From the NCBI RefSeq assembly GCF_003443735.1, contig NZ_CP031969.1:6200001-6264000 (forward strand): a stretch of 64,000 bases of DNA, given 5' to 3'. Source of the DNA: Streptomyces sp. CC0208. GTDB lineage: Bacteria > Actinomycetota > Actinomycetes > Streptomycetales > Streptomycetaceae. The position numbers and the translations under genes are program-made. The notes under the pieces are model-generated. The model saw nothing but the letters and a program-made list of their open reading frames with translations, ran no database searches and was not told the origin of the DNA. Shown one piece after another: positions 49,437 through 56,516 of the stretch. How positions within the stretch are numbered: position 1 is the first letter of the stretch; each line of letters starts with the position of its first letter.

Positions 49437-50048
49437 TCAGCTTGCCTCCGCTTGGCCCGGTCGTGGGCGCATCACAAATGCCGCCACCGCCCCCGCCCCG
49501 AACAGCGCCGCCACCGACACCCCCGTCGCCAGCCAGGTCGCCCCCAGCCAGTGGGCGCCGAAGTAGCCGAGGGCCACGCTGTACGCCGCCCAGGAGAGGC
49601 CCGCGAGGGCGGACCAGGGGAGGAAGTCACGGGCTCGGCGATGGGCGGTGCCGGCCAGGAGGGAGACCACCGAGCGGCCGGCGGGGGCGAAGCGGGCGAG
49701 GACCACCAGGGCCCCGCCGCCCGCGGAGAGCGCGTCGCCGAGACGTTCCTGCGCGGTGGTGAGGCGACGCGAGCGGGCGATCGCGCGGTCGAGGCGGGCG
49801 CCACCCCGGAAGGCGAGGCGGTACGCGGCCAGGTCGCCCAGCACGGAGGCGGTCGTCGCGCAGAGGATCAGGACCATCACGTCCGGGACCTGCCCGGTCG
49901 CCGCACTGCCCGCTGCAGCGGCCGTCGCGGCCGTGATGACCAGCACCCCGCTGGGCAACAACGGCACGAACACGTCGAGGAGCACCGACAGCGCGACCAT
50001 GGCGTAGATCCATGGACTGCCGGTCACTGACCCCAGGCTCTCCAACAC
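49437..50048 (-). CDS. DedA / VTT-domain membrane protein, second copy
   Basis: 203-residue membrane protein. FVPLLPSGVLVITAATAAAAG and the R-F-A-P-A-G-R-S-V-V-S-L-L-A-G segment are the DedA/VTT signatures, more diverged than in the gene at 28985-29611 (the acidic ENxFPP block is replaced by LDVFVPLLPS). Five helices are visible. GTG 50048 is preceded by GGGGAG. It is probably a lipid or small-molecule flippase. It lies next to the gene-free repeat region and downstream of doxX on the same strand. Confidence 0.82.
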   Translation of the reverse strand: MLESLGSVTGSPWIYAMVALSVLLDVFVPLLPSGVLVITAATAAAAGSAATGQVPDVMVLILCATTASVLGDLAAYRLAFRGGARLDRAIARSRRLTTAQERLGDALSAGGGALVVLARFAPAGRSVVSLLAGTAHRRARDFLPWSALAGLSWAAYSVALGYFGAHWLGATWLATGVSVAALFGAGAVAAFVMRPRPGQAEAS

Positions 50049-50178
50049 CGCGACTCCCCGTGATTCCCCCGTAGACAGCCATACAGCGTACGCGTGGGCA
50101 GTGACAGGAGATTCACGGGGGGCTCATGAGATGGACGCGGCATGTTCACCCGGCTGCCGCGTCCGCACCGGACATGCC

Positions 50179-50210
50179 GGTGCCCTCCCCACGGACGCGG
50201 GGAGGGCACC
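50179..50210 (-). terminator. Terminator of the DoxX gene
   Basis: GGTGCCCTCCCC and GGGGAGGGCACC form a perfect 12-bp stem with an 8-nt loop, 14 bp beyond the DoxX stop codon. Confidence 0.8.
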
Positions 50211-50223
50211 GTACGTGATCGCC

Positions 50224-50673
50224 TCAGACGGCCACCGGCTCGGCCGCCGGCTTTCGTTCCTGCGCCGAGCGCTTCGCGAACAGCCGGTCCAGGCCGAACG
50301 CGCCGGACCCGGTGAAGACCAGCAGCAGGAAGGCCCAGCTGAACATCGCCGCCGCCTCGCCGCCGTTCTCAATGGGCCACAGGGCCGTCGGCTGGTGCAC
50401 CTTGAAGTACGCGTACGCCATGGACCCGGCGGCGAGGAACGCGGCGACGCGCGTGCCCAGGCCGAGCAGCACGAGGCTGCCGCAGACGAGCTCGATCACG
50501 GCCGCGTACCAGCCGGGCCAGGTGCCCGTTTCGACGGTGCCGCCGTGGGTGCCCGGGACACCGCCGAGGACACCGAAGAGGGAGGCCGCGCCGTGGCAGA
50601 GGAAGAGCAGGCCGACGACGATGCGGTACAGGCCGAGGGCGTATGGCTGGGCGCTGTTCAGGCGTCCGGTCAT
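50224..50673 (-). CDS. DoxX family membrane protein
   Basis: 149-residue membrane protein with four helices, the DoxX fold. LYRIVVGLLFLCHGAASLFG and AVIELVCGSLVLLGLGTRVAAFLAAGSMAYAYF are typical. DoxX proteins belong to oxidoreductase complexes that deal with sulfur or oxidative stress; in mycobacteria one works with a superoxide dismutase and SseA. ATG 50673 is the family start. Its 305-bp upstream region has a TTTCAAGTTCAACATTTAG element at 50773-50791 that may be a redox-regulator site. Confidence 0.85.
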   Translation of the reverse strand: MTGRLNSAQPYALGLYRIVVGLLFLCHGAASLFGVLGGVPGTHGGTVETGTWPGWYAAVIELVCGSLVLLGLGTRVAAFLAAGSMAYAYFKVHQPTALWPIENGGEAAAMFSWAFLLLVFTGSGAFGLDRLFAKRSAQERKPAAEPVAV

Positions 50674-50978
50674 GTGGGGGACTCCTTCGGTCGGGTCGGT
50701 CCCACAGGGGGGTCGCCCCAGGGGGATGGGAACCGAGTCGGGCCCTCCACGCTAGGTGTCCCTGATCTATGCTTTCAAGTTCAACATTTAGCCATCGGTT
50801 TGCCTCATCCGCCCCTGCCGTTTCACCCGCAGCCGCACGTGGAAGGGCTCTCGCCCTCGCGCCGGGCTACCGAAAGTGTGTCCGAATACTCACCTGCGGG
50901 TGGGCATGCCGAACATGAACAGCCTTGCCCAGGGCCATATTTGACGATGTGTCAGGCACGTTAGGCACGTCAGGTGCG
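50674..50978. other. Upstream region of DoxX, with possible regulator site
   Basis: 305 bp without a gene, between doxX and the PhoD-like gene end. On the minus strand TTGAACTTGAAA (50774-50785) is a direct repeat of TTGAA(A/C), of the kind bound by MarR- or HxlR-type regulators in actinobacteria. It lies about 100 bp before doxX. The rest has no recognisable feature. Confidence 0.35.
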
Positions 50979-52658
50979 TCAGGTAGTGCCACGGGCCAGC
51001 CGGGGCTCTGCCCGTCCGCTCCCGCCGGTGAGTTCGGACTCCGAGATCGTCACCAGCCGGGTCCGGCCCTCGCCCGACTCCCGCGCGTGGTCCAGCCGCA
51101 GCCGCGCCGAACGTCCGTTCAGCGTCAGCGTCATGAGCTGGTTGCCGAACCAGGGGCCGCCCGTGTGCCGCCAGGAGACCGGCGGTCGCGCACAGCGTCC
51201 GTGCCGGGCGAGCCCCCGCCCGAGCACCCGCGCCACCGCGCTCCAGCCGAAGCGGAAGCCGAACCGCATGTAGGAGGGCACGGAGTTGTGGACGGGGGAA
51301 CAGGTGAGCTGGAGAACGCGCGCGTCCGGTTCGCCGGTGTGCCACTTCGGCTCGGCCACGTACGCGTGGTGCACGTCCCCCGACAGCACCAGCACCGTCG
51401 CCGGCGCCTCGGGACCCGAACCCACCTCGGCGATCAGATCCGCCAGCGCCGCGAAGGACTCCGGGAACGCCGCCCAGTGCTCCAGATCCGCCTTGCGCCG
51501 CAGATTCTCGCCGAACCGGGCCCAGCGCGCCCCGCGGTCCCCCCGGCACAGCGCGGCGTCCCACGCCTCGGCGTCGTGCACCAGATGCGGCAGCAGCCAG
51601 GGCAGCGAGGTGCCGATCAGGAGGTGGTCGTAGGAGGAGCGGTCCTCCAGCGCCTGTTCGCGCAGCCACTGCGCCTCGCCGGGGTCCAGCATCGACCGGT
51701 TCTCCTCGTCGAGGACGCGGGCCGCGCGGGAGTCCACCATGAGCAGCCGCGTCCGGCCGAAGTCGCGCCGGTAGCTCCAGCGCACGGAGGCCGCGTCGGC
51801 CTCGGCCCGGCAGGCGAAGTCGCGCAACTCTTCGGTGCCGTCGGGCGATCGGCGTACGGCGGCGTAGAGCGGGTCGGCGGCCAGCTCGGCCGGGGGGAGG
51901 TTGCCCAGGTGCTGGTAGACCCAGTACGACATCAGCCCGCTCAGCAGCCGCTCCCGCCACCAGGTGAGGGTGCGCATGTCCTCGACCCAGGCGGCGGAGG
52001 TGTTCCAGTCGTCGATGACGTCGTGGTCGTCGAAGATCATGCAACTGGGCACGGTGGACAGCAGCCAGCGCACCTCGGGGTCGAGCCAGGACTCGTAGTA
52101 GAGGTGGGTGTACTCCTCGTAGTCCGCCACCTGGTCGCCCGGCGGGTCGCTCAGGTCGCGGCGTGCGGCCAGCCAGCTCTGCGTGGCCCGGGAGGTCTCG
52201 TCGGCGTAGACCTGGTCGCCCAGGAGGACGAGGACGTCCGGCCGTTCGCCCTCCGGCTCGGCGGCGATGCGGATGGCGAGGGTGTCCAGGGCGTCGGGGC
52301 CCACGGGGTCCTTCTCGCCCTCCGGGGGCGCGGCCCAGCGGCATGAGCCGAAGGCGACGCGTACTACCGCCTCCTCGGTGGTCGTACGGATCACGGAGGG
52401 CGGGAAGGGCGAGTCCGGCAGCGGCCACGCGCGTGTGCCGTCCAGGAACACCTCGTACGACCGCTCCGTGCCGGGGGTGAGGCCGTCGACCGGGACCAGC
52501 GCGTAGTGGTGGCCCGCGATCTGGAAGGTGGGCGCCTCACCACCCGTGCCGTCCGAGCAGCGCACCTCGGCGGTGCACGGACGGCTCGTCTCGACCCACA
52601 CGGTCGCGGACGAGCCGTCGACGTACCTGAGCAGTGGTCCGACCCGCAGATCCGTCAC
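50979..52658 (-). CDS. PhoD-like metallophosphatase, cytoplasmic type
   Basis: 559-residue phosphatase. It lacks a signal peptide, in contrast to the PhoD at 29993-31618. An N-terminal beta-sandwich (VGPLLRYVDGSSATVWVETS) precedes the metallophosphatase domain with VLLGDQVYADE, MIFDDHDVIDDWN, LLIGTSLPWLL and VLSGDVHHAYVAE, which provide the metal ligands. The GTG start 52658 has GGAGGAGG upstream. It may act on intracellular phosphodiesters or phosphates. It could also be exported by an unrecognised route. Confidence 0.88.
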   Translation of the reverse strand: MTDLRVGPLLRYVDGSSATVWVETSRPCTAEVRCSDGTGGEAPTFQIAGHHYALVPVDGLTPGTERSYEVFLDGTRAWPLPDSPFPPSVIRTTTEEAVVRVAFGSCRWAAPPEGEKDPVGPDALDTLAIRIAAEPEGERPDVLVLLGDQVYADETSRATQSWLAARRDLSDPPGDQVADYEEYTHLYYESWLDPEVRWLLSTVPSCMIFDDHDVIDDWNTSAAWVEDMRTLTWWRERLLSGLMSYWVYQHLGNLPPAELAADPLYAAVRRSPDGTEELRDFACRAEADAASVRWSYRRDFGRTRLLMVDSRAARVLDEENRSMLDPGEAQWLREQALEDRSSYDHLLIGTSLPWLLPHLVHDAEAWDAALCRGDRGARWARFGENLRRKADLEHWAAFPESFAALADLIAEVGSGPEAPATVLVLSGDVHHAYVAEPKWHTGEPDARVLQLTCSPVHNSVPSYMRFGFRFGWSAVARVLGRGLARHGRCARPPVSWRHTGGPWFGNQLMTLTLNGRSARLRLDHARESGEGRTRLVTISESELTGGSGRAEPRLARGTT

Positions 52659-52730
52659 GTGATCCTCCTCCGTCGCCCCGTACGGTACGGAACGACCGAG
52701 GCCTGCGGGGAGATTCCGGCCCGGAATCGG

Positions 52731-53375
52731 TCAGCAGTTGGCGAGGTAGCTCGTGAGAGCGCTCTTCTCGGCGGAGTCGACGGAGAGGTCGTAGTAGTAC
52801 TTCACCTGGACCCAGGCGCGGACGTAGGTGCAGCGGTACGAGGTGACCGACGGCATCCACTCGGCCGGGTCCTGGTCGCTCTTGGACTGGTTCACGTTGT
52901 CCGTGACGGCGATCAGCTGCGGGCGGGTGACGTCGTTGGCGAAGGCCTGGCGCTGGGCGGTGGTCCAGGCGCTCGCGCCGGAGTCCCAGGCCTCGGCGAG
53001 CGGGACCAGATGGTCGATGTCGAGGTCGGAGGCGGCGGTCCAGGTGGCGCCGTCGTACGGGGAGTACCAGCTGCCGCTGGTGGCGGTGCAGGCGGAGTTG
53101 GTGACGACGTTCGAGCCGTCCCGCTTGAGGATGTACTCCCGGGTGTTGCAGGTGCCGCTGATGGTGATCCACGTCGGGAACAGGTCCCGGGCGTAGCCGG
53201 TGCGGTTCTCGGTCGCCACGGTGAGCGAGGCGAGGTAGGTGCGGGCGGTGGCCGCGCTGACCGGGGTGGGGAGGGCGGCGGAGGCGGTCGGGCCGTTGAG
53301 GACCGCGACGGAGGCTATGAGCGCGGTGAGCGCGCCAAGTATGCTGAGCCGTCGACGCGCGTAGAACTTCGGCAT
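52731..53375 (-). CDS. Secreted HNH-type nuclease
   Basis: 214-residue secreted nuclease. The signal peptide covers residues 1-34 (RRRLSILGALTALIASVAVLNG...ASA). The catalytic motif is DLDIDHLVPLAEAWDSG with D119, D121 and H122, and the later Asn/His positions (TDNVNQSKSDQDPAEWMP) match the DUF1524/HNH secreted nucleases of Streptomyces. It probably degrades extracellular DNA or RNA. ATG 53375 has AAGGGAG upstream; the upstream in-frame ATG is too far from any ribosome site. Confidence 0.88.
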   Translation of the reverse strand: MPKFYARRRLSILGALTALIASVAVLNGPTASAALPTPVSAATARTYLASLTVATENRTGYARDLFPTWITISGTCNTREYILKRDGSNVVTNSACTATSGSWYSPYDGATWTAASDLDIDHLVPLAEAWDSGASAWTTAQRQAFANDVTRPQLIAVTDNVNQSKSDQDPAEWMPSVTSYRCTYVRAWVQVKYYYDLSVDSAEKSALTSYLANC

Positions 53376-53532
53376 GCGAACTCCCTTGGGGGGGCGGGGG
53401 TGTTGGAGCGCGAGCGTTCGAATGCTCGTGGCTCCGTGTTGCGGGGAGATGTGCGTACGGTGAGAAGTTAATGACGCGTACATGACACGACAAGGTTTAT
53501 GGCGAAACGATCACGTACGATGGATGCCGTTG

Positions 53533-53640
53533 AAGGGGAGTAGCTCTTCGCCGGACCGTCGACATACTGCTCAGCTCGTCTGAGCCGGCGCCCGGAGGCA
53601 GGTCTTCAGGGATCGGCCAGCGAGACCTTCGGCCAGTAGT
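53533..53640 (+). promoter_or_regulatory. yybP-ykoY riboswitch (Mn2+ sensor)
   Basis: The strongly conserved parts of this riboswitch class are present in order: GGGGAGTAG (53535-53543), then GTCGACATACTG (about 53558-53569), a variable arm, and GCGAGACC (about 53619-53627). The element ends 82 bp before the start of an UPF0016/GDT1 family gene, the usual target. Binding of Mn2+ is known to turn on expression of Mn exporters in other bacteria. Confidence 0.82.
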
Positions 53641-53722
53641 GCACTGACTGTGTGCTGCCGTGCCGAGGCGTCGTTTCGCAGGAACACTCTCGGTGGGGCA
53701 GCGCCCGACCGATTGAGGACTT

Positions 53723-54304
53723 TTGATCAGCTTCACCGTGACGGCCGTCGTCTTCGGCGTCGTCTTCCTCGCCGAACTGCCCGACAAGACCGCGCTCGCC
53801 GGCCTCGTCCTCGGCACCCGCTACCGCGCCTCCTACGTCTTCGCGGGCGTCGCCGCCGCCTTCGCGCTGCATGTGGCGCTCGCCGTCGCGGCCGGCAGCG
53901 TGCTGACCCTGCTGCCGCAGCAGATCGTGCAGGCGCTGACCGGCGTGCTCTTCCTCGGCGGCGCGGCCGTCCTGCTGCTGAGGAAGGATGACGGCGACGA
54001 GGAGATCCGCAAGCCCGAGGACCAGTCCTTCTGGAAGGTCGCCGGGGCCGGGTTCATGCTCATCCTGGTCGCCGAGTTCGGGGACCTGACCCAGATCATG
54101 ACGGCGAACCTCGCAGCACGGTATGACGACCCGCTCTCCGTGGGCCTTGGCGCGGTACTCGCCCTGTGGGCGGTGGCCGGTCTCGGGATCGTCGGCGGAA
54201 AGGCCCTGATGAAGCGGGTTCCGCTGAAGCTGATCACCAAGGTCGCGGCGCTGCTGATGCTGGCGCTCGGGCTGTGGAGCCTGTGGGAGGCCGTGACCGG
54301 CTGA
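53723..54304 (+). CDS. UPF0016/GDT1 (TMEM165) family Mn2+ exporter
   Basis: 193-residue membrane protein with two copies of a three-helix unit. The signature acidic motifs are ELPDKTA in the first half and EFGDLTQ in the second. Members export Mn2+ (MntX/MneA) or exchange Ca2+/Mn2+ for protons. The TTG start at 53723 is fixed by GAGGAC just upstream. An upstream yybP-ykoY riboswitch implies that expression rises with internal manganese. The length is normal. Confidence 0.92.
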   Translation: MISFTVTAVVFGVVFLAELPDKTALAGLVLGTRYRASYVFAGVAAAFALHVALAVAAGSVLTLLPQQIVQALTGVLFLGGAAVLLLRKDDGDEEIRKPEDQSFWKVAGAGFMLILVAEFGDLTQIMTANLAARYDDPLSVGLGAVLALWAVAGLGIVGGKALMKRVPLKLITKVAALLMLALGLWSLWEAVTG

Positions 54305-54508
54305 GCTGAACGGCGAGTGAACTGTTCCCGGCCGTCTCGGGGCAGTCTCCGGGGGGGTGGTGGCGGGAACCGGCCCGATTTTGTACCGTGGAGAAACAAA
54401 GTGGCCCCCGCTCGTTTTCCCTGACCGGCGGGCGGGGCCGCCTTGTCCCTCCGGGGGGCGCGGAGGAGACACCTCCGAAGCCCCACGTCCCGCGTCTTGG
54501 AGCTGCCG

Positions 54509-55177
54509 ATGACGGCCACCGCCGCCCCCACCGTGCTCACCGCCCGCGCCCTCCTGCTCGACATGGACGGCACCCTCGTCAACTCCGACGCCGTCGTCGA
54601 ACGCATCTGGCGCCGCTGGGCCGAACACCACGGGCTGGACGGCGACGAGGTCATGAAGGTCGTCCACGGCCGCCAGGGGCACGCCTCGATGGCGGTCCTG
54701 CTGCCCGACCGGCCCATGGAGCAGAACCTCGCGGACAACGCGCGCATGCTCGCGGAGGAGACCGCGGACATGGACGGGGTGGTGGCGATACCGGGAGCGC
54801 CGGAGTTCCTGGCCTGCCTGCGAGGACTGCCCCACGCACTGGTGACCTCGGCCGACGTGCCGCTGTCCACGGCCCGGATGGCGGCCGCGGGTCTTGAACT
54901 GCCCGATGTCCGTGTCACCGCGGAGTCGGTCGGCGCCAGCAAGCCGGACCCCGAGGGATTCCTCAAGGGGGCGGCGGAGCTGGGCGTGGCACCGGCGGAG
55001 TGCGTGGTCTTCGAGGACTCCGGGGCGGGGATCGCGGCGGGCAAGGCGGCCGGGATGCGGGTCGTGGGGGTCGGTCCACGCGCGGGCGTGCACGGGCCGG
55101 ACGTCGTGGTGCGGGACCTGACCCAGGTGAGGGTGGAAGCGCGGGCCGACGGCACGCTGGGGATCCACGTCGGGTAG
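54509..55177 (+). CDS. HAD superfamily sugar-phosphatase (beta-phosphoglucomutase-like)
   Basis: 222-residue HAD hydrolase. Motif I is LLLDMDGTLVNSD; the lysine of motif III is in ASKPDPEGFLKGA; motif IV is VVFEDSGAGIAAGKAAGM. The small cap between residues 35 and 90 is of the C1 type, as in sugar-phosphate phosphatases and phosphonatase-like enzymes. The substrate is unknown. ATG 54509 has GGAG upstream. Interspersed repeat copies begin just after its stop codon. Confidence 0.88.
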   Translation: MTATAAPTVLTARALLLDMDGTLVNSDAVVERIWRRWAEHHGLDGDEVMKVVHGRQGHASMAVLLPDRPMEQNLADNARMLAEETADMDGVVAIPGAPEFLACLRGLPHALVTSADVPLSTARMAAAGLELPDVRVTAESVGASKPDPEGFLKGAAELGVAPAECVVFEDSGAGIAAGKAAGMRVVGVGPRAGVHGPDVVVRDLTQVRVEARADGTLGIHVG

Positions 55178-55183
55178 ATCTCC

Positions 55184-55231
55184 CCGGGGCGGGGCCCCGT
55201 ACGGCTGCCGCCGCGGGGGCGCGACCCCCAC
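55184..55231 (+). repeat. Interspersed repeat copy E
   Basis: GGGGCGGGGC, a short spacer and CCGCCGCGGGGGCGCGACC with CCCACC form a shortened version of the repeat family, 7 bp after the HAD phosphatase stop. Confidence 0.5.
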
Positions 55232-55330
55232 CGTCCCTGCGCTCGCGATGCGGGTCTACGGCTGGGTCGAGTCTGTCCGCCCGCGGCTGGGTCGTGTCCG
55301 TCCGTCCCCCCCATCCGCCCGTCCGCCTTG

Positions 55331-55390
55331 CCGGGCGCGGGGCCCTGGTGACTCTGCGGCCGCCGTCGCGTGGGCGCGACCAGCCCCACC
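55331..55390 (+). repeat. Interspersed repeat copy C
   Basis: The block aligns over about 60 bp with 26428-26490. Both have a GGGCGCGGGG module, exactly 10 bp of unlike sequence, then TCTGCGGCYRCCG and GGGCGCGACCAGCCCC. It lies downstream of the peptidoglycan-binding protein gene. Confidence 0.6.
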
Positions 55391-55412
55391 GGGGCCGCGC
55401 CCGGGGAACGGC

Positions 55413-56357
55413 CTACGGCTGGCTCGTCTCCGACTCCAGGCGCTCCCGCGTGACCAGGTCGTACACCCCGTGCTCCGCCACCTGGACCCCCCGCTGCCAC
55501 TGATACGCGGCGACCGCGTCCTCGACCCCCTCGTCGTAGTGCCCGGCCGCCTTGCGCGAGTACAGCCCGACCTGGGTGAGCCGCAGTTCGAGCTCGACCA
55601 CCTCCGCCCCCTCGGACCCCCGCCGCAGCACCGGCGGCGTCGCCTCGCGCGCCGCGTCGGACCCGGCCGCCGGATTCGTCGCGGCGGACGCCGTCGGGGT
55701 CGCCGAGGGCCCGGCCGACCGGGACGGGCTGGGGGAGGCGCTGGACCTCGACGGGGACGGGGAGGCCGACGGGCTCGCGCTCGCCGTGGCGGACGGCGGT
55801 GCGGAGGACGGCCGTAAGGACGCCGTGGCCGTGGACGGGGGTGCTGACGCCGCGGTCGTCGTCGCGTCCGGGACCGCCGGCCGTACGTCCTGAGGCGCCG
55901 CCTCGTCCCGCGACGGCGGCTCGTACGCGAACAGCCCACTGGCGAGACCGGCCGCGGCGACCACGGCCGCGACCGCCCCGGCGGAGGCGAGCAGGACGGT
56001 ACGGCGTCGGGTGCGGCGCGGGTGCGCGTCCGCCGTCGAGTCGTGTGCGGAGGAGTCCCGCCCCGCCTCGAACAGGCTCAGATCCGTGGGGCTCGGGGGA
56101 GGCGGTGGCGGTGACGGCACGCGCAGCGGCATCGTGGCGTCCGGCGCGGGCGCCCTCGGCACCGGTGCGCTCTCGTCGTCCAGCTCCACGTACGGCCGTA
56201 TGCGCAGCGGATCGAAGTCCTCCGCCGCGGCCGCCTCCGCCGTACGCGCGTCCCGCAGCGCGTCCGACGCGCGCCGGGTGCACCCGCAGGACGGGGTGTT
56301 GTCCGCCCCTCTCGGTGCCCCGCACTCCGGGCACAGATGACCGTTCGACTCCGCCAT
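55413..56357 (-). CDS. Peptidoglycan-binding-domain membrane protein
   Basis: 314-residue protein. The N-terminal 30 residues contain a zinc-ribbon-like CPECGAPRG...CGCTRR. Then follow a proline-rich stretch, one membrane helix (VLLASAGAVAAVVAAAGLASGLFAY, about 118-142), a long Ser/Pro/Ala-rich linker, and a C-terminal peptidoglycan-binding domain (VLRRGSEGAEVVELELRLTQVGLY). It would span the membrane with the binding domain outside, linking the cytoplasmic face to the wall. ATG 56357 has GAGGGA upstream. Confidence 0.85.
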   Translation of the reverse strand: MAESNGHLCPECGAPRGADNTPSCGCTRRASDALRDARTAEAAAAEDFDPLRIRPYVELDDESAPVPRAPAPDATMPLRVPSPPPPPPSPTDLSLFEAGRDSSAHDSTADAHPRRTRRRTVLLASAGAVAAVVAAAGLASGLFAYEPPSRDEAAPQDVRPAVPDATTTAASAPPSTATASLRPSSAPPSATASASPSASPSPSRSSASPSPSRSAGPSATPTASAATNPAAGSDAAREATPPVLRRGSEGAEVVELELRLTQVGLYSRKAAGHYDEGVEDAVAAYQWQRGVQVAEHGVYDLVTRERLESETSQP

Positions 56358-56516
56358 GTGTTCGTCCCTCCCCTCGCAAACTCCAGAGATTATGCAGACC
56401 CCCTCCACAGCCGACTTTCGGAAGCCCCCGGAATATCGGCTTCCAATGGGACTCAACAGGCCGTAAACGGTCACACCGACCACGATGGAGAGGTATCGAG
56501 AGCTCGGGAGGACTTC

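Noticed and set aside
53833..56379. 848-codon minus-strand frame over the UPF0016 and HAD phosphatase genes
   Set aside because: Both plus-strand genes have clear motifs and ribosome sites; this frame has none.
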